A DNA stretch of 11,298 bases, from the NCBI GenBank assembly GCA_937916485.1, contig CALFSV010000143.1:1-11298 (forward strand), given 5' to 3'. How positions within the stretch are numbered: the first letter of the stretch is position 1; every line of letters begins with the position of its first letter. Origin of the DNA: an uncultured Paracoccaceae bacterium. GTDB taxonomy: Bacteria > Pseudomonadota > Alphaproteobacteria > Rhodobacterales > Rhodobacteraceae. A program made the position numbers and the translations under genes. Below are positions 6,805 through 11,298 of the stretch, in pieces. The notes under the pieces are model-generated. The model searched no databases. It saw only the letters and a program-made list of their open reading frames with translations, and had not been told where the DNA came from.

Positions 6805-7191
6805 TTGAGCGCAGAGGGGCGCGAGACGATCCGGCTGGATAAATGGCTTTGGCAGGCGCGATTCTTCAAGACGCGGACCCTTGCCTCTGGCCTGGTGTCG
6901 CGGGGGCGGGTGCGGGTGAACAGCCAGCCTGTCAGCAAACCCGCCCGGGCCGTCGGGGCAGGCGATGTCCTTACGTTTCCTCAGGGCGATGCGGTACGGG
7001 TGGTACGTATCCTGGCCTGCGGCGACCGCCGCGGACCTGCCCCCGAGGCGCAGGCGCTTTATGAGGATATGTCCGAACCCGTCACTCGCCATGTTGACCC
7101 TGCGACCACCGGGCCCAACCCGAAATACGAGGGCAAGGGGCGCCCCTCGGCACGTGAGCGTCGACAATCGGATGGGCCCGATTGGTCCTGA
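6805..7191 (+). CDS. RNA-binding S4-domain protein, Hsp15 (HslR)-like
   Basis: A 128-residue protein with an S4 RNA-binding domain at its N-terminus: IRLDKWLWQARFFKTRTLA (9-27) followed by GRVRVNSQPVSKPARAVGAGDVL, the classic S4 loop. The C-terminal GRPSARERRQSD resembles the basic GRPTKRDRR-type end of E. coli Hsp15, which binds 50S subunits carrying stalled peptidyl-tRNA. Such a role is inferred from family resemblance. The start is taken as TTG at 6805, with GTGAGG 8-9 bases upstream; no ATG or GTG lies between the helicase stop and the S4 core in this frame. The frame stays open far upstream inside the helicase, so the start is not fixed by a stop codon. The gene follows the helicase by 10 bases and is probably in the same operon. 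Confidence 0.88.
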   Translation: MSAEGRETIRLDKWLWQARFFKTRTLASGLVSRGRVRVNSQPVSKPARAVGAGDVLTFPQGDAVRVVRILACGDRRGPAPEAQALYEDMSEPVTRHVDPATTGPNPKYEGKGRPSARERRQSDGPDWS

Positions 7192-7204
7192 TGGTCATCC
7201 GCGC

Positions 7205-7233
7205 TTGAATGATCGGTATGCCTGCTCTAGCTA
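7205..7233 (+). promoter_or_regulatory. Candidate fdxA promoter
   Basis: TTGAAT (7205-7210), a 17-base spacer and TAGCTA (7228-7233) lie in the 81-base gap before fdxA. The predicted transcript start near 7240 would give a leader of about 32 bases. The -10 element ends in A rather than T at -7, the type of promoter that CarD activates in Rhodobacter sphaeroides. This was judged by eye and is not confirmed. Confidence 0.33.
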
Positions 7234-7272
7234 GACCTCTGACACATTTTGGCACGAAATCCGGACCGGCCC

Positions 7273-7608
7273 ATGACCTATATCGTGAACGACAACTGCA
7301 TCGCCTGCAAATACACCGATTGTGTTGAGGTGTGCCCCGTGGATTGCTTCTACGAGGGTGAGAACATGTTGGTGATCCATCCCGACGAATGCATCGATTG
7401 CGGTGTGTGCGAACCGGAGTGCCCGGCGGACGCGATCCGGCCGGATACCGAGCCCGATATGGAAAAGTGGGTAGAGTTCAACCGCAAGTATGCGGCCCTC
7501 TGGCCGGTCATCATCACCAAGAAAGACCCGCTGCCAAATGCCGAAGAGATGGACGGCAAGACCGGCAAGATCGACTTGTTCTCGGAAGCGGCAGGCGAAG
7601 GCGGCTGA
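7273..7608 (+). CDS. fdxA: 7Fe ferredoxin FdxA
   Basis: A 111-residue seven-iron ferredoxin, closely resembling Azotobacter vinelandii ferredoxin I throughout. By that alignment C9, C17 and C50 bind the [3Fe-4S] cluster and C21, C40, C43 and C46 bind the [4Fe-4S] cluster; C12 and C25 are the non-ligand cysteines. The C-terminal extension with the [19 protein letters not shown] segment is also characteristic. It is a cytoplasmic low-potential electron carrier. The ATG at 7273 gives the family-standard N-terminus MTYIV; an in-frame TTG at 7249 would add eight residues with no family support. The ribosome binding site is weak (CCGGACC). It lies between the S4 gene and carD, and a promoter candidate lies just upstream. 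Its specific redox partner cannot be named from the sequence. Confidence 0.95.
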   Translation: MTYIVNDNCIACKYTDCVEVCPVDCFYEGENMLVIHPDECIDCGVCEPECPADAIRPDTEPDMEKWVEFNRKYAALWPVIITKKDPLPNAEEMDGKTGKIDLFSEAAGEGG

Positions 7609-7852
7609 CCTGATTCGGTTGCGTTGAACGGCCTTTTCGGGCGACTTTTATTGTCATGCGCCTGCAAACAGTGGGTTTTCTGCTGGCCCGTAAGGCATGC
7701 GCTTTCTTCGATGCGTTTTTTGTGATATGCTTGTTTTATATGTTGCCGCTTGAACCTTGATCCATACCCATAGCCACGTTGCCTGACGGAGACCGCCGCG
7801 GTTCCGCCGGGTTTCTTGTGGCCTCTGGTCTGGGTCATTTTGGAAGGACGCC
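7609..7852 (+). promoter_or_regulatory. Intergenic region upstream of carD
   Basis: This 244-base gap is the longest in the window. It is much more T-rich than the genes around it, especially at 7705-7745. A weak promoter candidate is TTGAAC (7624-7629), 17 bases, TTTATT (7647-7652), which would leave a 5' leader of about 190 bases. A TATATG hexamer at 7737-7742 could be another -10 element but lacks a recognisable -35. A run of six T at 7716-7721 follows an imperfect GCAT/ATGC inverted repeat and might terminate fdxA weakly. No small open frame or structured RNA could be supported. Confidence 0.3.
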
Positions 7853-8362
7853 ATGAGCAAGACGAAGAAGAACGAATTCCGCCCCAATGATTTTGTGGTC
7901 TACCCGGCGCACGGCGTTGGCAAGATCGTGTCGATCGAAGAGCAGGAAGTGGCAGGCATGAGCCTCGAACTTTTCGTGATCTCTTTCGAGAAGGACAAGA
8001 TGACCCTGCGGGTGCCAACGCACAAGGCAACAGATGTTGGCATGCGCTCCTTGTCCTCGCCCGACGTTGTCGCGCACGCGATGAAGACCCTCAAGGGCAA
8101 GGCCAAGGTCAAGAAGGCCATGTGGTCCCGCCGGGCGCAGGAATACGAACAGAAGATCAACTCGGGCGACCTGATCGCTATCGCCGAGGTGGTCCGCGAC
8201 CTGCACCGCGCCGACGACCAGCGCGAGCAAAGCTATTCCGAGCGTCAGCTTTATGAAGCCGCGCTTGAGCGCCTTACCCGCGAGATTGCTGCCGTGGCCG
8301 GTAATGACGAAAACGCTGCCGCCAAGGAGATCGGCGAAGTCCTGGTTGGCCGCGCCGCCTGA
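7853..8362 (+). CDS. carD: CarD family transcriptional regulator
   Basis: A 169-residue CarD/CdnL-type protein that binds RNA polymerase and stabilises open complexes. The N-terminal CarD_TRCF (RNA polymerase-interacting) domain is seen at about residues 8-65, with FRPNDFVVYPAHGVGKI and the VISFEKDKMTLRVP strand. The helical C-terminal DNA-contacting domain follows, including KAMWSRRAQEYEQKINSGD (tryptophan 91) and DLIAIAEVVRDLHR. Length is normal. The ATG at 7853 has GGAAGGA about 6 bases upstream. In Rhodobacter sphaeroides CarD is known to activate many promoters that lack T at -7 and to act on its own promoter. It is monocistronic by appearance: a 244-base gap lies upstream and a strong terminator downstream. 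Confidence 0.95.
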   Translation: MSKTKKNEFRPNDFVVYPAHGVGKIVSIEEQEVAGMSLELFVISFEKDKMTLRVPTHKATDVGMRSLSSPDVVAHAMKTLKGKAKVKKAMWSRRAQEYEQKINSGDLIAIAEVVRDLHRADDQREQSYSERQLYEAALERLTREIAAVAGNDENAAAKEIGEVLVGRAA

Positions 8363-8380
8363 TTTGCCGGTCCTGAATTG

Positions 8381-8411
8381 AAAAAGCCGCGCCCCGAGGG
8401 CGCGGCTTTTG
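8381..8411. terminator. Bidirectional rho-independent terminator between carD and purD
   Basis: AAAAGCCGCGCCC (8382-8394) pairs perfectly with GGGCGCGGCTTTT (8398-8410) around a three-base loop. The A-run on the left and T-run on the right give a U-tract in both directions, followed on the plus strand by a further T-rich stretch. It lies 19 bases beyond the carD stop and can also end purD transcription. Confidence 0.9.
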
Positions 8412-8424
8412 TTGTTTTTGCCTC

Positions 8425-8439
8425 CGATCCTTTGGATCG
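8425..8439. repeat. Short inverted repeat downstream of purD
   Basis: CGATCC (8425-8430) and GGATCG (8434-8439) form a 6-bp stem with a three-base loop. It lies between the main terminator and the purD end, has no T-run of its own, and may add to transcript 3'-end structure. Confidence 0.45.
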
Positions 8440-8444
8440 TCAGG

Positions 8445-8480
8445 TCTCCTCCGGAGGGGATATTTTTGGCGAGATGAGGA
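8445..8480. repeat. Probable dispersed Rhodobacteraceae intergenic element
   Basis: A 10-bp palindrome CCTCCGGAGG (8448-8457) is followed by GGATATTTTTGGCGAGATGA, ending directly at the purD stop codon. I recall closely similar sequences (CCTCCGGCGGGGATATTTTTGG followed by an AGATGA-type end) in many intergenic regions of Rhodobacteraceae genomes. Only one copy is in this window, so repetition is not shown by the sequence itself. Its function is unknown to me. Confidence 0.5.
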
Positions 8481-9743
8481 TCAGAGCGCCCGCCAGCCGA
8501 TGTCTCTTCGGCAGAATCCTTCGGACCAGTCGATCTGGTCGATCATCTCGTAGGCCTTGCCCTGTGCCTCTGCCAGGCTGGCCCCTCGGGCGGTGACGCC
8601 AAGGACCCGTCCGCCTGTTGCGGTGATTTGCCCCTGAACCTCTGCCGTTCCGGCGTGGAAGACGATGGCCGAGGAGGATTCGGGAAGGGTGTCCAGCCCC
8701 CTGATCTCGCTGCCTTTGACGTAGTCGCCGGGGTAGCCTTGGGCGGCCATGACGACGCTGACGGCGTGATCGTCGGCCCAGTTGGCCGAAACGCTGTCCA
8801 GCCGTCCCTCGGCACAGGCTTGTATCAGGTCCAGCACTTGTGCCCCGAGCCGCATCATCAGAACCTGGGCCTCGGGGTCGCCGAACCGGCAATTGTATTC
8901 GACCAGCCGTGCCTTGCCGTCTTCGATCATCAGCCCGGCAAAGAGGACGCCCTGGTAGGGTGTGCCGCGTCGCGCCATCTCGTCCATCGTGGGCTGGATG
9001 ATTTGGTCCAGCACGTCCTGGGCGATCTTTGGTGTGAGGCAGGGGGCGGGCGAATAGGCCCCCATGCCGCCGGTGTTTGGCCCCTCGTCCCCGTCGAAGG
9101 CCCGTTTGTGGTCTTGTGCCGTGCCGATCGGATGCAGGGTGCTGCCATCGACGAGGATGAAGAAGGAGGCTTCTTCCCCTGTCATGAAGTCTTCGATGAC
9201 GACCGACGCCCCGGCGGCACCGAAATGGCCGGAGAACATGTCGTCTATAGCGGCGTGGGCTGTGTCGTCGTCCATCGCCACGATGACGCCTTTGCCAGCG
9301 GCAAGCCCGTCTGCCTTGACCACGATGGGGGTGCCCTTGGCCTTGATGTAGTCGTGGGCAGAGGCGGCTTCGGTGAACCTTGCCCAGGCGGCCGTAGGGG
9401 CGCCGACAGCGTCGCAGATCTCTTTTGTGAAAGTCTTGGAGGCTTCCAACTCGGCTGCTGCGGCGGAAGGTCCGAAAACGGAAAGCCCGGCTGCCCGCAA
9501 ACGGTCTGAGACGCCGGCGGCGAGCGGTGCCTCGGGCCCGATGATGACCAGGTCGATTGCGTTCTCGGAGGCGAAGACCGCCACGGCGTCCCCATCCAGG
9601 ATGTCGACAGAGGCACAGTCAGCGATGGCGGCAATGCCCGCATTGCCCGGGGCGACGATCAGCTTGTCACACTTTGGGTTCTGCTTGACGGCCCAGGCGA
9701 GTGCATGTTCCCGCCCGCCGCTGCCGAGAATAAGGATATTCAT
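8481..9743 (-). CDS. purD: Phosphoribosylamine--glycine ligase (GAR synthetase)
   Basis: A 420-residue ATP-grasp enzyme that joins 5-phosphoribosylamine and glycine to form glycinamide ribonucleotide, the second step of de novo purine synthesis, in the cytoplasm. Visible are the N-terminal MNILILGSGGREHALAW block, the ATP-grasp strand VVKADGLAAGKGV (141-153), EASFFILVDG (191-200), PNTGGMGAYSPAP (222-234) and the metal-binding EYNCRFGDPEAQ (282-293). Length is normal. The ATG at 9743 has AAGGGGG about 5 bases upstream and is the family-standard start, so the longer open frame reaching to 10025 is not used. It is divergent from xseA (70 bases apart) and convergent with carD across a shared terminator. 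No other purine gene is in the window. Confidence 0.97.
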   Translation of the reverse strand: MNILILGSGGREHALAWAVKQNPKCDKLIVAPGNAGIAAIADCASVDILDGDAVAVFASENAIDLVIIGPEAPLAAGVSDRLRAAGLSVFGPSAAAAELEASKTFTKEICDAVGAPTAAWARFTEAASAHDYIKAKGTPIVVKADGLAAGKGVIVAMDDDTAHAAIDDMFSGHFGAAGASVVIEDFMTGEEASFFILVDGSTLHPIGTAQDHKRAFDGDEGPNTGGMGAYSPAPCLTPKIAQDVLDQIIQPTMDEMARRGTPYQGVLFAGLMIEDGKARLVEYNCRFGDPEAQVLMMRLGAQVLDLIQACAEGRLDSVSANWADDHAVSVVMAAQGYPGDYVKGSEIRGLDTLPESSSAIVFHAGTAEVQGQITATGGRVLGVTARGASLAEAQGKAYEMIDQIDWSEGFCRRDIGWRAL

Positions 9744-9775
9744 GCCGCCCCCTTGCTTGGCCTTTGGTCCATCGC

Positions 9776-9804
9776 GTTCTAGGGTCAGGGGCGAGAGGGC
9801 ACAA
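9776..9804 (-). promoter_or_regulatory. Candidate purD promoter overlapping the xseA ribosome binding site
   Basis: Reading the minus strand, TTGTGC (9804-9799), a 17-base spacer and TAGAAC (9781-9776) form a plausible promoter with a start near 9769 and a leader of about 26 bases to the purD ATG. The -10 element ends in C, not T, at -7. The -35 element partly covers the xseA ribosome binding site (AAGGATGA from 9803). No equally good plus-strand promoter for xseA was found in this gap. Confidence 0.33.
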
Positions 9805-9813
9805 GGATGAACC

Positions 9814-11298
9814 ATGGACCTGTTTGAGGATGACGCCCCCGGCGAGGGGCCGGGCAATGCGCCGGAATTCACCGTCTCGGAGCTGTCGGGGGCGGTCAAG
9901 CGTGTGGTCGAGGGGGAATTCGGCCGCGTCCGGGTGCGTGGCGAGGTGGGCCGTGTGTCGCGGCCGGCGTCAGGCCATTTGTATCTTGATCTTAAGGATG
10001 ATCGGTCCGTCCTGGCCAGTATCATCTGGAAGGGTCAGGCCGCCCGTCTGACCCACCGTCCCGAGGAGGGGATGGAAGTGATTGCCACCGGTCGTCTGAC
10101 GACCTTTCCCGGTCAGTCCCGTTATCAGATGATCATTGACGATATTCAGCCCGCAGGGGCTGGTGCCTTGATGGCGATGCTGGAAAAGCGTCGTGCTGCC
10201 TTGGCCGCCGAAGGTCTGTTTGATCCCGCCCTGAAGCGGCCGCTGCCCTATCTGCCAGAGGTGATCGGCGTCGTCACCTCGCCCTCGGGCGCTGTGATCC
10301 GCGACATCCTGCACCGCCTGCGGGACCGGTTTCCTCGCAAGGTTCTGGTCTGGCCGGTGGCTGTGCAGGGGGCCAAATGCGCGCCCGAGGTTGCCGCCGC
10401 GATCAACGGGTTCAATGCCATGACCGTGGGCGGCGCCTTGCCGCGACCGGATCTGATCATCGTGGCAAGGGGCGGCGGCTCGATCGAGGATCTTTGGGGC
10501 TTTAATGAAGAAGTCGTGGTCCGGGCCGCGGCTGCCAGCACGATCCCGCTGATATCGGCGGTGGGCCATGAGACTGATACAACCCTGATCGACCATGCCG
10601 CCGACCGTCGTACCCCGACACCGACTGCCGCAGCCGAATTGGCGGTGCCTGTCCGGCTGGAGCTGTTGGCCACAACCGATGCCCTTGGCGCCCGCCTCTA
10701 CCGGGGCCTCGACCAGGGTGTGCGCCAGCGTCGTCAGCGCCTGACCGACCTTGGCCGCGCCTTGCCGCAGCCGGACGGCCTGCTTGCACCTGCCCGGCAG
10801 CGCCTCGACTTTCTGGGGGAGCGGCTGAAGGGAGGGTTGCGGGCTGCGACGGCTCAGAAAGCGCTGCGATTGGCTGACCTTTCCCTGCGTCCGGGCCTGT
10901 TGCGCAGGGCCCTGGGCGAAGAGGATCGGCGGGTGGCCTCATGGGCGGGCCGTCTTGGCCCGGCGCTGAACCGTGTCCTTGCCGCTCAGTCCGAGCGGCT
11001 GGCCCAGCGGGCGGATCGCTTGCAGCCGACCCTTGTCACGGACCGGATCGCCCGGGCTTCTGACCGTCTGGCAGGGCTGGACAGGTTGCGACAAACGCTG
11101 GGGTATGAGGCGACCCTTGCCCGTGGTTTTGCCGTGGTCTGGGGCGACGGCCAGGTTGTGACGGACAAGGCAGGGGCGGCGCAGGCGCAGGCGCTGGAGC
11201 TGCAGTTCAAGGATGGTCGTCTGGCCGTCGGGGGCCAGGCCGTCGGGGGCCAGGCCAGCGGGGGCCAGGCCAGCGGGGGCAAGTCAGTGCGCAAACCC
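9814..11298 (+). CDS. xseA: Exodeoxyribonuclease VII large subunit, 3' end cut by window edge
   Basis: The frame starts at the ATG at 9814 (AAGGATGA about 5 bases upstream) and is open to the right edge, giving 495 residues so far. XseA with XseB forms exonuclease VII, which degrades single-stranded DNA from both ends in repair and recombination. Visible in order: an N-terminal OB-fold with FTVSELSGAVKRVVEGEFG and SGHLYLDLKDD (about 18-110); the catalytic domain with VIGVVTSPSGAVIRDILHRL (150-169), ARGGGSIEDLWGFNEE (218-233) and VGHETDTTLIDHAADRRTPTPTAAAE (from 250); a long Arg/Leu/Ala-rich helical coiled-coil region (about 275-425); and the conserved LARGFAVVWGDG segment (435-446). E. coli XseA has 456 residues, so this protein is longer; residues 471-490 are four copies of an A(V/S)GG(Q/K) repeat beyond the conserved end. 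Confidence 0.95.
   Translation, partial: MDLFEDDAPGEGPGNAPEFTVSELSGAVKRVVEGEFGRVRVRGEVGRVSRPASGHLYLDLKDDRSVLASIIWKGQAARLTHRPEEGMEVIATGRLTTFPGQSRYQMIIDDIQPAGAGALMAMLEKRRAALAAEGLFDPALKRPLPYLPEVIGVVTSPSGAVIRDILHRLRDRFPRKVLVWPVAVQGAKCAPEVAAAINGFNAMTVGGALPRPDLIIVARGGGSIEDLWGFNEEVVVRAAAASTIPLISAVGHETDTTLIDHAADRRTPTPTAAAELAVPVRLELLATTDALGARLYRGLDQGVRQRRQRLTDLGRALPQPDGLLAPARQRLDFLGERLKGGLRAATAQKALRLADLSLRPGLLRRALGEEDRRVASWAGRLGPALNRVLAAQSERLAQRADRLQPTLVTDRIARASDRLAGLDRLRQTLGYEATLARGFAVVWGDGQVVTDKAGAAQAQALELQFKDGRLAVGGQAVGGQASGGQASGGKSVRKP
11224..11283 (+). repeat. 15-bp tandem repeat, four copies, in the 3' part of xseA
   Basis: Four contiguous 15-base units: GCCGTCGGGGGCCAG twice, GCCAGCGGGGGCCAG once, and GCCAGCGGGGGCAAG once. 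They encode AVGGQ, AVGGQ, ASGGQ and ASGGK. The units differ at only three bases in total, so the array looks recent. Each unit is five codons, so copy-number change would keep the frame. Each also contains a run of five G. Confidence 0.95.

Noticed and set aside
4812..6938. A 708-codon open frame antisense to the helicase
   Set aside because: It mirrors the codon structure of the helicase on the other strand, has a composition rich in Arg, Gly, Leu and Cys without any recognisable domain, and covers the helicase core motifs. Long antisense frames are common in GC-rich genes.
7631..7650. Possible fdxA terminator at GGCCTTTTCGGGC
   Set aside because: Only about three base pairs can form, which is too weak for an intrinsic terminator.
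7350..8030. A 226-codon minus-strand frame spanning fdxA, the gap and carD
   Set aside because: It is antisense to two unmistakable genes, and the translation is low in recognisable structure.
8378..8596. A 72-codon plus-strand frame starting in the carD terminator
   Set aside because: Its first codons lie in the terminator stem and the rest lies antisense to the purD 3' end; there is no ribosome binding site.
8628..9509. A 293-codon plus-strand frame opposite purD
   Set aside because: It is a shadow of purD; there is no start context or recognisable fold.
9744..10025. N-terminal extension of purD to a start inside xseA
   Set aside because: The extension is antisense to the xseA 5' end, and family members start at MNILILGSGG, which has its own ribosome binding site at 9743.
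11224..11283. The xseA repeat array as a CRISPR or other spaced repeat
   Set aside because: The units are directly adjacent with no spacers and lie in frame in a coding region.

Overview
The window is ordinary, densely packed chromosomal DNA of an alphaproteobacterium, most likely in the Rhodobacteraceae (Roseobacter/Rhodobacter group). The basis for this is the high GC content with strong third-position GC bias, a SUV3-like helicase followed by an S4-domain protein, an FdxA-type 7Fe ferredoxin and CarD, a ligase-associated exonuclease, and a GGGGATATTTTTGGC-type intergenic element that I recall from this family. I see no tRNA, rRNA, CRISPR array, transposase, phage gene or other sign of recent transfer.

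Left part (1-3158). A ligase-associated DNA exonuclease (minus strand, its last residues beyond the left edge) is divergent from an HpcH/HpaI-type class II aldolase (plus). The aldolase converges on an alpha/beta hydrolase (minus), and the two stop codons share the palindrome GGTTAACC. The hydrolase is the second gene of a two-gene operon behind a small SCP2 sterol-carrier protein, which suggests a lipid or acyl-chain role for the pair.

Middle part (3228-8410), all on the plus strand. A secreted TPR protein, possibly translated from a leaderless mRNA, comes first. It is followed by a large SUV3-like RNA helicase with an acidic, repeat-containing and then basic tail, an Hsp15-like S4 RNA-binding protein on a TTG start, the 7Fe ferredoxin FdxA and the RNA polymerase-binding regulator CarD. 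Helicase and S4 protein are separated by 10 bases and probably co-transcribed; both would act on structured or ribosomal RNA. A strong symmetric hairpin terminator lies between carD and the convergent purD.

Right part (8481-11298). purD (purine biosynthesis, minus) is divergent from xseA (exonuclease VII large subunit, plus, running off the right edge). A 70-base gap between them must hold both promoters. A putative purD promoter there overlaps the xseA ribosome binding site.

No previously undescribed system is visible. The most notable signals are in-frame short tandem repeats in the C-terminal tails of three nucleic-acid enzymes (exonuclease, helicase, XseA), a conserved-looking aromatic motif between the acidic and basic halves of the helicase tail, a possible leaderless start for the TPR gene, and candidate promoters whose -10 element lacks T at -7, the class that CarD is known to activate in Rhodobacter. 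Two genes use TTG starts supported by ribosome binding sites.
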